A DNA stretch of 22,361 nt from a virus. Made by a program: the position numbers and the translations under genes. The stretch spans positions 1 through 22,361 of IMG/VR virus record IMGVR_UViG_3300031565_000417. One strand, given 5' to 3'. The notes beneath the pieces were generated by a model. That model made no database searches, had not been told where the DNA came from, and was given only the letters and a program-made list of their open reading frames with translations. The stretch's first letter is position 1; each line of letters starts with the position of its first letter. Positions 1 through 8,213 of this stretch are shown one piece after another.

Positions 1-1
1 T

Positions 2-1699
2 AATTATCATGATGATTCGGTACTATCTATGGCATTTTCAGATGGTATTGATACTTGGTTTATTCCCTTGGAACATTCACAATCCCCATTTAAGGATTCT
101 TCTTTGGAAGTATTGGATGGATTTGATTATTTGTTTACCAATAGTAAAGTAAAATTAATTATGCAGTATGCCCAGTTTGATATGAAATTTATGTTTAAAA
201 GATATGGAATACAGGTTAGGAATTTATACTATGATACTCAATTTGCAGAGTATTTTTTACATGGTAAATATGTACCTACCGGGTTGAAGGAAATGGCTTG
301 GAAATATACTGATTTTGGTGGATATCAGATAGATCCAACAACCTTAAAGGATACTCCTATAGAGGAGGTTGCTGGTTATAATTGTTTGGATGCTTTTCTT
401 ACTAAAAAGATTAAGGATGTTCAATGGAGTAATTTAGACGACTTGCAAAGAAAAACGATAACTGAGGTTGTTGTACCGTCGATGATGTGTATTGCAGAGA
501 TGGAAGAAACTGGAGTATGTTTGGATCTTGGGGCATTAGAGGAAATGACGGATAACTATATTGATGAAATAACTACCTTGGAAGATAGGATGGTGAATTA
601 TAAGGAAGTTCTTGAATTAGCTAAAAATATGGGCAAACCAGTTAATTTTAATTCCGCTGATGATATTAGATCATTGCTTGATATGATGAAGATTATAATT
701 AGAAAGAAAACGAAAAAGACGAAAAAGGTTTCTACTGATGCTGAATCACTTGAGCAAGTAAAGGATAAGCATGAGTTTATTGGTGATCTATTAACGTATA
801 AGAAAAAAGAAAAGATTCTTAGTACTTACTTAAAGAGATATTCCGAGGATATGATAGATTCTAAGATTCACTGTACATATTCATTTACAATTTCTAGTAC
901 TGGAAGGTTATCAAGTTCTAAACCTAATTTACAGAATGTACCGTATGATACCAGGCCGGTGTTTACAGCATTTTATGATTATCTTTTGGAAGCTGATTAT
1001 TCTCAGTTGGAACTTAGAGTACTTGCGGATATTTCTAAGGATGGGAATTTACTACAAGTTTTTAGGGATGGTAGGGATATTCATGAGGCTACTAGGTATT
1101 CTATTTTTGGGGATAATTCAATGTTACCTCTATCTAAACAGAATGAGCAACGTGTCCAGGCAAAATCTGTTAATTTTAGTGTAATTTATGGTGTTAGCGC
1201 AAAGAGTCTTTCTAGGGATCTTCAGGCTAGTGTTAAGGAAGCCCAAGGTTGGATAGATGCTTTTTTTACGGCCTATCCTGAGGTAAAGGAATATCAAAAC
1301 CGGGTAATCAATCATGTTTTTAAATTTGGGTATATAGATACTCCATTTGGAAGGAGAAGATACTTTAATACCTCTAATATTTTTGGTCCTGCCGAACATG
1401 AAGCCGTTATTCGTGAGGCAATAAATATGCCAATTCAATCCACAGCTAGTGATATTGTACTTACAGGAATTTATCAGGTATGGAAAGAAATGAGGCGTTT
1501 ACAGTTTAAGAGTAGGATGGTTGCCGAGATACATGATGCCTGTTTATTTGATGTTTGTGAGGATGATGGGATGAAGTTAATAGAAATTATTAATAGTAGA
1601 ATGGTATCTTTCCCACAATTTCCTTGGCTTACTTGTCCATTAACCGTTGATATTTCTATAGGCACTCACTGGGGTAAGTTGGAGAAATTATCAACTTGA
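2..1699 (+). CDS. polA: Family A DNA polymerase (Pol I-like), 5' partial
   Basis: Replicative phage DNA polymerase with proofreading exonuclease and polymerase domains. The frame is open to the left edge and the residues before the ATG at 29 (ending DDSVLS) read as exonuclease sequence, so the gene starts outside the window; numbering below is from that ATG. Exo II motif QYAQFD (about 47-52) and Exo III motif YNCLD (about 117-121) are visible; Exo I (DxE) would lie upstream. The polymerase domain has the TGRLSSSKPNLQNVP template-binding motif, motif A DYSQLELR (Asp323), motif B with Lys379, Phe383 and Tyr387 spaced as in E. coli K758/F762/Y766, and motif C IHDA (Asp503). Both catalytic aspartates are present, but the Glu after HD in E. 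coli is Ala504. Phe383 corresponds to the residue that makes Pol I discriminate against dideoxynucleotides. The 5' nuclease function is supplied separately by the FEN gene at 4295. Confidence 0.96.
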   Translation, partial: NYHDDSVLSMAFSDGIDTWFIPLEHSQSPFKDSSLEVLDGFDYLFTNSKVKLIMQYAQFDMKFMFKRYGIQVRNLYYDTQFAEYFLHGKYVPTGLKEMAWKYTDFGGYQIDPTTLKDTPIEEVAGYNCLDAFLTKKIKDVQWSNLDDLQRKTITEVVVPSMMCIAEMEETGVCLDLGALEEMTDNYIDEITTLEDRMVNYKEVLELAKNMGKPVNFNSADDIRSLLDMMKIIIRKKTKKTKKVSTDAESLEQVKDKHEFIGDLLTYKKKEKILSTYLKRYSEDMIDSKIHCTYSFTISSTGRLSSSKPNLQNVPYDTRPVFTAFYDYLLEADYSQLELRVLADISKDGNLLQVFRDGRDIHEATRYSIFGDNSMLPLSKQNEQRVQAKSVNFSVIYGVSAKSLSRDLQASVKEAQGWIDAFFTAYPEVKEYQNRVINHVFKFGYIDTPFGRRRYFNTSNIFGPAEHEAVIREAINMPIQSTASDIVLTGIYQVWKEMRRLQFKSRMVAEIHDACLFDVCEDDGMKLIEIINSRMVSFPQFPWLTCPLTVDISIGTHWGKLEKLST

Positions 1700-1724
1700 T
1701 TTTTAATGGTAAATACGTTAAAAT
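1696..1724 (+). promoter_or_regulatory. Sigma-70-like promoter P1
   Basis: TTGATT (1696-1701), a 17-nt spacer, then TAAAAT (1719-1724). The -35 hexamer contains the polymerase TGA stop (1697-1699). It lies 27 bp upstream of the next start codon. Its spacer closely resembles that of the promoter at 9718; both contain TTTA and GTAAATA at nearly the same place. No experimental support; inferred from hexamers, spacing and the junction position. Confidence 0.55.
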
Positions 1725-1750
1725 AAATATAACAATAGGAGAATGTTTAA

Positions 1751-2161
1751 ATGCTTAAAGTCATAATTAGTGGTAATGAGTATGAGTGTAACTATGTAGA
1801 AGAGTTAAAACTTAGTGAAGAGACAATTAATCAAGATTTACAGAGACAGGCAAGTTTATTTGCGTTTTATTCTATTTTATTTGTAAAGGCAGATGGTGTT
1901 TTGAGAACAACAGAATCCAGATTAAACAATGAGGTAAGAGATGCTTTTTTAGCAGCTGGGGAGAAATTTTCTGAAAAAAGGATTGAGAGTACTGTATTTT
2001 TAGATGGGGAGTATATAACGGCAAAGGAGACTTGTGATGTTTTAAAGTATATTTCTGAGGCTTTTAAGATAAATAAGGATATGGCAATTACCCTTGCTGC
2101 AAATATGAGAAAACAATGTGATCCAGAGTTTGTAACAAGAAGTAAAGAAATTGGAGATTAA
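1751..2161 (+). CDS. Small helical protein, UvsY-like recombination mediator candidate
   Basis: 136 residues, started by ATG after a good AGGAG site. Not recognised by a diagnostic motif. A short N-terminal strand region is followed by helices with a pattern of small, aromatic and charged residues (FAFYSILFVKADGV, then a conserved-looking Arg in NNEVRDAF). Size (T4 UvsY has 137 residues), all-helical look and position just before the SSB and RecA/UvsX genes suggest a mediator that loads the recombinase onto SSB-covered DNA. That role is an inference from context and general pattern; it could equally be an unrelated replication accessory protein. First gene after promoter P1, so it may head the recombination operon. 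Confidence 0.5.
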   Translation: MLKVIISGNEYECNYVEELKLSEETINQDLQRQASLFAFYSILFVKADGVLRTTESRLNNEVRDAFLAAGEKFSEKRIESTVFLDGEYITAKETCDVLKYISEAFKINKDMAITLAANMRKQCDPEFVTRSKEIGD

Positions 2162-2183
2162 CAAAATTTTTAGGAGGTTTTAA

Positions 2184-3323
2184 ATGGGATTATTTGGAAA
2201 AAGGGATTTTGATCAGGAGAGTCAGCAGGCTGCTGAGAATGCAAGCCATGGTAGAAAGTGGTCGGATAGGTTTTGGAAGCCAACCTCAAACATAGAAAAT
2301 GTGATTCGAATTCTTCCTCCGGCCCCTACTAGTACTAACTGGTACTTCAAGGGAGCAAAGCATTTTATGCGCCATTCTGACGGGTCATTAGAAGTGTTTA
2401 CTTGTATGAGGGAGGTCTATGGTCTGCCTTGTCCAGTCTGTACCCGTAGGCAGGACCTTATCAAGGAGAAACAGGAACTTAAGAGCAATATGGGAGTGGA
2501 TAAGATTACTAAGGTTGAGGCTTTACAGGAGTTGGACAGGTTGATTAAGGATTACGCACCTCAAAGGTATGGTTTATTTAATATTGTGCCTAGAGGTGGC
2601 GATGGGGTTGTGATGCTTTGGGAGGCCCCTATTTCAGTGTGGACAAAGATTTTTAATATTGTTCATTCAAAGGGTCGTATGTCAAATGTTTTCGATGAAT
2701 TTGCAGATGATAAGGGCAATATTAGTACTCCTGGACGGGATTGGGTAGTTACTTATGATAAGGAACAACAACCGCAAAATAAGTATAATGCATACCCTGT
2801 TGATCAATGTCCAATGGGTTCACCGGATGAGGTACTTAGATGGGTAGAGGATATGATACCATTGGAGGCAGAGAAGGTGGCATTTAGAATTGAACCAGAA
2901 CATGCAGAGATTAAAGCATTTGGATCTTCAGAAGAACGGAAATTACTGAAGGAGCTTTTACAGAAAATTTGGGAAGAGGAGAACACTAAGTTTAGTTCTA
3001 GTGAATCCAATTCTGAAGATACAAAGGAAGAAAAAACGGTAGAAAAGGAATCTGCTGGAAAGTCAGAAAAGGCTGTAGAAAGAGAAACAAAGGCAGCGGA
3101 GAAGGTAGCAGAGAAAAAGGAAAAAGAAGAACAGGAGAAAAAAGAAAAAGCAGAAAAAGAAGAACAGGAGAAAAAAGAAAAAGCAGAAAAAGAAGAACGG
3201 GTCAAATTGGAAAAGGAAAAGGTAGTAGAAAAAGCTGAGGAAAAAACTGTAGATACGCCTGATCCAAATGATGCTGTTGCCGTGTTAAAGGCTAGGTTAA
3301 AGGCGATGCAGAAAGGAAAGTAA
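2184..3323 (+). CDS. Single-stranded DNA-binding protein, gp32-like with zinc site
   Basis: Coats ssDNA during replication and recombination. The N-terminal half carries the pattern of T4-type gp32 proteins: a basic WSDRFWKP segment, IRILPPAP, WYFKGAKH, then a zinc-ligand cluster with Cys74, Cys83 and Cys86 (C-x8-C-x2-C; T4 gp32 has C-x9-C-x2-C) and His60 or His64 as fourth ligand. The core continues to about residue 275 with the GLFNIVPR and LWEAPISVW segments. The last 110 residues are a highly charged Lys/Glu tract, mostly low complexity with an 11-residue tandem repeat, far longer than the acidic tail of T4 gp32 that recruits partner proteins. The protein has 379 residues versus 301 in T4. 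ATG follows a near-perfect AGGAGG site, in keeping with a protein needed in large amounts. The recombinase gene starts 2 bp after its stop. Confidence 0.9.
   Translation: MGLFGKRDFDQESQQAAENASHGRKWSDRFWKPTSNIENVIRILPPAPTSTNWYFKGAKHFMRHSDGSLEVFTCMREVYGLPCPVCTRRQDLIKEKQELKSNMGVDKITKVEALQELDRLIKDYAPQRYGLFNIVPRGGDGVVMLWEAPISVWTKIFNIVHSKGRMSNVFDEFADDKGNISTPGRDWVVTYDKEQQPQNKYNAYPVDQCPMGSPDEVLRWVEDMIPLEAEKVAFRIEPEHAEIKAFGSSEERKLLKELLQKIWEEENTKFSSSESNSEDTKEEKTVEKESAGKSEKAVERETKAAEKVAEKKEKEEQEKKEKAEKEEQEKKEKAEKEERVKLEKEKVVEKAEEKTVDTPDPNDAVAVLKARLKAMQKGK
3126..3203 (+). repeat. 33-bp tandem repeat in SSB tail
   Basis: Two identical 33-bp units, 3126-3158 and 3159-3191, followed by a partial third copy that diverges after about 7 nt. 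Each unit encodes the same 11 residues, EEQEKKEKAEK, so the reading frame is kept. It lies in the charged linker of the ssDNA-binding protein. Copy number probably changes by slippage or unequal recombination without harming the frame. Confidence 0.9.
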
Positions 3324-3325
3324 GG

Positions 3326-4282
3326 GTGGTAAACTTTAAGCCACATGGGGTTCAGTTATTGGACCTTTCTTTGCATTTTGCTGATCTTGTTAAGTTTCGT
3401 GTTCCTACTGGGAATATTGCTATGGATATAGTTACCGGCGGGGGCATCCCCGCCGGTAAGTTCACCGAAGTATACGGTGATTTTTCCAGTGGTAAAACTA
3501 GACTTGTTTGTCATATAGCTGCTGAAACTCAAAAACTTGGTGGGATTGTGATATTTTTGGATGTTGAACGTTCACTAGCCCCTGGGCTTTTGGATCTTAC
3601 TGGTGTAGACAGGGATTCTATTGTCTCTGTTAATCCGGATGAGGAGCTTCTTACTTTGGAAGATACGTTTGAGGTGATGGAGAAATTAATCACTCAGATT
3701 AAGAAAAACCATAAGGATTTACTAGTAACGTTTATTCTGGATTCTATTGCTGTTATTCCTTGTAAGGATGAATTAACTGGTGACTTGGGTGGTAGAATGG
3801 TGCCCGCTAGAAGAGCAGCTATAATTGGTAGTGGTTTACGGCGGATAGCCCCTGAAGTACACCGGCATAAAATCTGTATGGTGTTTGTTAACCAACTTAG
3901 GGATAACGTTGGTGTGATGTTTGGAGAGCAGGCATCTACAGTGGGTGGAAGGGCTTTGAAATTCCAATATTCTCTTAGGTTACACTGTAGGATTACTAAG
4001 CAAATTAAGGATGCCCAAACAAAAGAAGTCACAGGATATGAGGGTAGAATTAGTGTAGATAAATCAAAGGTATGTAGACCATTTGGAGTTGTGAATTTTG
4101 AAATGTTGGCGGATTATCCAATAGATCCATATAGCGGATTACTTGATTATTTTGTTCGGCATGGGAAGCTGATTGACAAGGGAAAAGGAAATTATGCTTC
4201 AAATGTTGGTGATACTGATGTAAGTTTTAAGAAAAAGTCTTTTCCGGAATATTATAATAACAATAAAGAATTATTTAAATAA
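3326..4282 (+). CDS. recA: RecA/UvsX-family recombinase
   Basis: ATP-dependent strand-exchange protein that forms filaments on ssDNA. Walker A is GDFSSGKT (51-58). The LDVER segment holds the catalytic Glu (Glu81), ILDSIAVI (about 137-144) is Walker B, FVNQLRDNVG (187-196) ends in a polarity-sensor-type Asn-Gln, and GVMFGEQASTVGGRALKF (196-213) matches the DNA-binding L2 loop. At 318 residues it is shorter than bacterial RecA (about 350) and T4 UvsX (391), lacking most of the N-terminal helix domain and the C-terminal domain. The start is GTG at 3326, 8 nt after AAAGGA; the first in-frame ATG would remove 32 residues just before the core, so GTG is preferred. It is cotranscribed with the SSB gene. 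Codons for about residues 37-50 are unusually GC-rich and form a perfect hairpin in DNA (see 3432). Confidence 0.94.
   Translation: MVNFKPHGVQLLDLSLHFADLVKFRVPTGNIAMDIVTGGGIPAGKFTEVYGDFSSGKTRLVCHIAAETQKLGGIVIFLDVERSLAPGLLDLTGVDRDSIVSVNPDEELLTLEDTFEVMEKLITQIKKNHKDLLVTFILDSIAVIPCKDELTGDLGGRMVPARRAAIIGSGLRRIAPEVHRHKICMVFVNQLRDNVGVMFGEQASTVGGRALKFQYSLRLHCRITKQIKDAQTKEVTGYEGRISVDKSKVCRPFGVVNFEMLADYPIDPYSGLLDYFVRHGKLIDKGKGNYASNVGDTDVSFKKKSFPEYYNNNKELFK
3432..3459 (+). repeat. Perfect GC-rich inverted repeat inside recA
   Basis: Arms TTACCGGCGGGG (3432-3443) and its exact reverse complement (3448-3459) enclose the 4-nt loop GCAT. The arms are 10/12 GC within strongly AT-rich DNA. There is no T-tract after it, so it is not a standard terminator. 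It encodes VTGGGIPAGK, just before Walker A. Confidence 0.85.
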
Positions 4283-4294
4283 AAGTACAAGTTA

Positions 4295-5254
4295 ATGAAA
4301 ATTTTAATCATTGATGGTAATAATTTTGCACATATGGGGCACTCTTCCCAGGTATTATCCTATAATGGTCAGCGTACAGAGGTTATATTTTTTGGGTTAA
4401 ATATGCTATCTAATCTCCTAAATATTCATACTCCGGATAGATTATTTATAGTATGGGATGGTGGTAGAGATCCTAGAAGATTGGAAAAATTTCCTGAATA
4501 CAAGGCCCATAGAAAAAAGAAAAATGAAACTATGATTGAGAAGAGGGAAAGAGAAATATTTTTTGAACAGGTGGATATTTTGAAATCCTGTTTTAGTGGG
4601 TTTGGGTTCATTCAAGCAGAGTGGCCGGACAGGGAAGCGGATGATATCATTTATAGTATAATTGATTTATCATCTACCATATTTAAGGATGAACAGGTTG
4701 AATTTGTAGTTAGCTCAACAGATAAAGATTTCTTTCTACTATTTTCGGAATTTAGTAATGTTATAATATATAATCCAGTTAAAAAGATTGAAATTACTAA
4801 AGAAATTTTTGAGCAGGAATTTGGTTTTCCAGTAACTCATTATCTTGATTATAAGGCTATGATTGGTGATACTTCTGATAACTTACCTGGAGTATCTGGA
4901 ATAGGGGAAGTTGGCGCAAGGATGTTAGTAGAACGGGTATTTATGGAAGTACCAAAGGAATCTGCTGGTGAAGAGATACCGAATAAGGATCTTAGATTTA
5001 TAAACCTGCTAACAGAAAATATGCAGGAATTTACGAAAATGAGAGATCTTATGGAGTTTATACGGGTGGATAATGGGGAGCTTAATTTAGCAATAAAAGA
5101 GGATTTTTTAACAAATATAAATGAATTACATACTAGGGTAATTGAAGTATTAAATAAATATGGGTTTCAGCATACTATTGATAGGTTTCCTTTGTTTATT
5201 CAACCGTTTGAGCTTTTGTTTAAAAAAAGGGCTGCTTTATCCATTGGGGAGTGA
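4295..5254 (+). CDS. FEN-family 5'-3' exonuclease / flap endonuclease
   Basis: Structure-specific 5' nuclease, like T5 D15, T4 RNase H or the N-terminal domain of Pol I; it removes RNA primers and 5' flaps. Acidic metal ligands are visible in order: Asp7 (IIDGNN), Asp55 (VWDGG), Glu114/Asp116/Asp117 (READD), Asp143 and Asp145 (STDKD), Asp192 and Asp195 (GDTSDNLPG). The following GVSGIGEVGA is the helix-hairpin-helix-type DNA-binding motif. The basic YKAHRKKK segment (69-76) corresponds to the arch region. The length (319) fits phage homologues (about 290-305). It complements the polymerase gene, which has no 5' nuclease domain in the part seen. The start has only a weak ribosome-binding site 13 nt after the recombinase stop, so translation may depend on reinitiation. 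Confidence 0.94.
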   Translation: MKILIIDGNNFAHMGHSSQVLSYNGQRTEVIFFGLNMLSNLLNIHTPDRLFIVWDGGRDPRRLEKFPEYKAHRKKKNETMIEKREREIFFEQVDILKSCFSGFGFIQAEWPDREADDIIYSIIDLSSTIFKDEQVEFVVSSTDKDFFLLFSEFSNVIIYNPVKKIEITKEIFEQEFGFPVTHYLDYKAMIGDTSDNLPGVSGIGEVGARMLVERVFMEVPKESAGEEIPNKDLRFINLLTENMQEFTKMRDLMEFIRVDNGELNLAIKEDFLTNINELHTRVIEVLNKYGFQHTIDRFPLFIQPFELLFKKRAALSIGE

Positions 5255-5259
5255 ATACT

Positions 5260-6294
5260 ATGAAATTTCTTATTTTTGCAGATTTACATGGACATAATTT
5301 TAAAGAATTTAGCTATATTGATGAAAATGGGGTGAATAGTAGATTAGCAGAGCAGGTTACTGTACTAGATAGGATTACTAAGGATGCCAGTGAGAATGAG
5401 GTTGATGCGGTACTGTTTCTTGGTGATCTTACTCATTTAAAAAATAATATGGATACCCAAGTTCTTAAATTGTTATCTTCTTGTTTTAATCATATGGCAA
5501 GGCTTTTTCCATTGTTTATTATTCCCGGTAACCATGATTATAGATTATGGGGTTACTCACCGGCATTTTTAGAGTTGTTTAAAAACTTTGAAAACCAAAT
5601 ACAGATAGCAGATGTACCTGGGTTTCTACATGAAAAGTTTGAGGATTGTAATGATGTCTTTATTCCGTATACTACACCATATACTAGGAGTACTAGTGGT
5701 ATGAATGAAGTACTTTCTAAAATATCTGGGGATGTCTTCCTTGGGCATCAGGATATAATTGGGGTACATTATGGTGGATTTTTAGTGGAAAAAGGTTTTG
5801 ATGCCGATATTTTAAGCAGTAAATTTAAGATATCATTTCTGGGGCATTGTCATGAATCTTTTAAGGTTAGGGATAATGTTATAAGTGTTGGGGCTCCTCT
5901 TCAGCATACATTTTCTGATGAGGGTGGAAAGAGAGGATGGTGGATACTTGATTTTGATAAAGGGGTAAAGGATCTTAAATTTATTGAAAACACAATTTCT
6001 CCAAAATTTTACAGTGTTGATTATTATGATGATGGCACTAAAATTCCAGGAAATCCAGAAGTTGATTATTATAGGATTACAGTACATGGTAAATTACTTC
6101 CAAGTGAGTTGGGGGTGATTAGGCATAAGCGGATAACTTATAAATTCAGTGGGAAAGAATCCTTAAGATCTACTATTAAATTTTCTGATTCTTCAGAGGA
6201 TATTATAACCAAATATGTGGATATGCGTGCGGGTGATTTGGATAAAAATAAATTGGTTACTATCGGTAGGGAATTTTTTCATGGGGTAAAATGA
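5260..6294 (+). CDS. sbcD: Mre11/SbcD-like nuclease subunit (gp47-like)
   Basis: Metallophosphoesterase nuclease subunit of the phage Mre11-Rad50 complex, which resects DNA ends for recombination-dependent replication. Metal-binding motifs appear in the family order: ADLHG (Asp8, His10), FLGDLTH (Asp56), IPGNHD (Asn91, His92), a GHQD segment (His163) and LGHCHE (His196, His198). The ATG at 5260 is chosen because GGGGAG (5246-5251) lies 8 nt upstream; an in-frame GTG at 5251 overlaps that site and is less likely. The 344-residue length is close to T4 gp47 (339). The stop overlaps the start of the Rad50-like gene (ATGA), as expected for a two-subunit enzyme made in fixed ratio. Confidence 0.95.
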   Translation: MKFLIFADLHGHNFKEFSYIDENGVNSRLAEQVTVLDRITKDASENEVDAVLFLGDLTHLKNNMDTQVLKLLSSCFNHMARLFPLFIIPGNHDYRLWGYSPAFLELFKNFENQIQIADVPGFLHEKFEDCNDVFIPYTTPYTRSTSGMNEVLSKISGDVFLGHQDIIGVHYGGFLVEKGFDADILSSKFKISFLGHCHESFKVRDNVISVGAPLQHTFSDEGGKRGWWILDFDKGVKDLKFIENTISPKFYSVDYYDDGTKIPGNPEVDYYRITVHGKLLPSELGVIRHKRITYKFSGKESLRSTIKFSDSSEDIITKYVDMRAGDLDKNKLVTIGREFFHGVK

Positions 6295-8213
6295 TGCAGA
6301 TATTAAAGGTTAGTGCCAGTAATTTTTTAAGTTTTAAAACCCTTGAGTATACCTTTCCCACATCCGGGTTATACTTTGTCGGTGGTGATGTGATTGGCAG
6401 GACTATATCAAATAGTAATGGGGCAGGGAAAAGTGCATTTTTTGAAGTTCTTTGTTTTGCATTTTTTGGTAAAACAATTAGAAATGCTGATGCTGATAGA
6501 ATTGTGAATAGGGATGTAGGTAAAAACTGTATTGTGAATGTATCATTTTCAACGGAAGAAGGTGAGTATGATATTATCAGATCCATTAATGACTCTGATT
6601 TAGGTAGTTCTTTACGTCTTATAAAGGGTTCCCAGGATTTAACCCAATTGAGTAAGAGAGAAACCCAAAAATTAATAGATAGTACTATTGGGTTGGACTG
6701 GTTGTTATTTTCTACTGCAATAATTTTTGGTGAAAAGGCTAGAAGGTTTACTGAGGCAAATGATACAGAGAAGAAAAAGATTTTTGATGAATTGATTATG
6801 CTAAATATCTTTGATGAACCATGCCAAATGGTGAAGGATAAGATAAAAGAGTTAATTGAGGATATGGGTGAAATTTCCTCTAAGATTACTGGGATAGAGG
6901 CCTACTTAGAAAAATGTGTAGTAGACTATAGCCAGTTAAAACTTAAGGGTGAATTATTTAAGAAAAAGGAAGTCGATTCTGCTTTAGTATCAGCGGATAT
7001 TAATAATAAGAAGAAGGTTTTAGAGGCAGAACTTACCACAGCTAAGGAAGAGTATGAAAAATCTAGTAGTAATATTGAGGAACTTAATGAGGAACAGAAT
7101 AAGTATTTTGCTGCTTTTAGTGAAATCAGGCTAGAAAAGATTACAGCAATTAGTAATTTAAATGATATTACTCAGAAAAGTAATGTCACATATTGTACAC
7201 TTTCCGCTAAGGTTTCTACTTTAAAGGACGCCATACAGGCGGTAACTATCTCGGAGAAGGGGGTAAGATGTCCAACTTGTTACTCTGTAGTAGATGAGAA
7301 ATCAGTTGCAGAGGTTTTGGAACATCTTCATGGTGAGCTTGATAAACTATCCCCATTATTAGATGAAGCCAAGAAAAAGTATGAAGTTGCCCTGGCGGAG
7401 GTGGTGAAAATAACCGCTATTTTTGATAAGAAGTTGGATGAGGCGTTGAAATTAAAGAGTGCAGTAGAGGAGTTTATTCATACAGAGAAACTAAAAATGG
7501 AGAGGAGAAAAAGTACTATTAGGGAGATTGAAAATAAGATTAGTAATTTTGCTGTAGAACTTAGGAATATTGGTAGGTTACTTGAAACTGAAAAAGAACA
7601 AATAGGTGATCAATTAAAGGAACTTAAAGGTAAAATTGCTGAATCAGAGAAGGAAGATGAGGAGTTAAAATCTGGATATGCTGGGATAGAATTAGATATT
7701 GAGTATTATAAATTCTGGGTAGAGGGATTTGGGCCTAAAGGAATAAAATCATTTCTACTTGATGAGATTTTACCTGAGTTAAATGATGAGGTTAGTAAGT
7801 ATGCTTCTGTTCTTTTGGGGGATGAGATGGTAGTTAGATTTGATACAGAGGCAACGTTGAAAAGTGGTGAAAAACGAGATAGATTTTCTGTTCAGATACT
7901 TGCTAATGATATAGAGGTTGGGTATGAAACTTGTTCAAACGGGGAAAAGGCTAGGATAGATATTTCTATTCTTCTTGCACTTCAGAGTCTTATTTTTAGG
8001 CGAAGTGTAAAGGATTGTAATTTAGTAATTTTTGATGAAGTATTTGAGTGTTTGGATATAGTTGGGATTGAAAATACTGTAAACTTGTTAAAAGAATCAT
8101 CCAGGGATAAGGCAATATTTGTAATCAGCCATCAAAATGAACTTAGGGATTATTTTGATAATCTTATTATTATAGAGAGAAAAGATGGTATATCAGAGTT
8201 AAATGATGGATAA
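6291..8213 (+). CDS. sbcC: Rad50/SbcC-like ATPase subunit (gp46-like)
   Basis: SMC-like ATPase partner of the nuclease encoded just upstream. Walker A is SNGAGKS (42-48); the first Gly of the GxxxxGK pattern is replaced by Asn41 and about 8 extra residues (around DVIGRTIS) precede it. A long coiled coil follows, with the zinc-hook CPTC (Cys327, Cys330) near its middle, then a second coiled-coil arm. The C-terminal ATPase half has the signature SNGEKARIDISILLAL, Walker B LVIFDE with catalytic Glu, a D-loop-like segment (CLD) and the switch His in VISHQNE. The 640 residues are longer than T4 gp46 (560) but much shorter than bacterial SbcC, meaning a short coiled coil. The ATG at 6291 overlaps the sbcD stop; a second ATG at 6294 is equally possible. 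Confidence 0.95.
   Translation: MMQILKVSASNFLSFKTLEYTFPTSGLYFVGGDVIGRTISNSNGAGKSAFFEVLCFAFFGKTIRNADADRIVNRDVGKNCIVNVSFSTEEGEYDIIRSINDSDLGSSLRLIKGSQDLTQLSKRETQKLIDSTIGLDWLLFSTAIIFGEKARRFTEANDTEKKKIFDELIMLNIFDEPCQMVKDKIKELIEDMGEISSKITGIEAYLEKCVVDYSQLKLKGELFKKKEVDSALVSADINNKKKVLEAELTTAKEEYEKSSSNIEELNEEQNKYFAAFSEIRLEKITAISNLNDITQKSNVTYCTLSAKVSTLKDAIQAVTISEKGVRCPTCYSVVDEKSVAEVLEHLHGELDKLSPLLDEAKKKYEVALAEVVKITAIFDKKLDEALKLKSAVEEFIHTEKLKMERRKSTIREIENKISNFAVELRNIGRLLETEKEQIGDQLKELKGKIAESEKEDEELKSGYAGIELDIEYYKFWVEGFGPKGIKSFLLDEILPELNDEVSKYASVLLGDEMVVRFDTEATLKSGEKRDRFSVQILANDIEVGYETCSNGEKARIDISILLALQSLIFRRSVKDCNLVIFDEVFECLDIVGIENTVNLLKESSRDKAIFVISHQNELRDYFDNLIIIERKDGISELNDG

Noticed and set aside
2804-3346. 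180-residue antisense frame opposite the SSB tail
   Set aside because: It is a Ser/Phe-rich reverse reading of the Lys/Glu repeat, with no ribosome-binding site and no relation to its surroundings.
3432-3459. The recA hairpin as a transcription terminator
   Set aside because: It lies inside a coding sequence and is followed by AGTTCACCG, not a T-tract.
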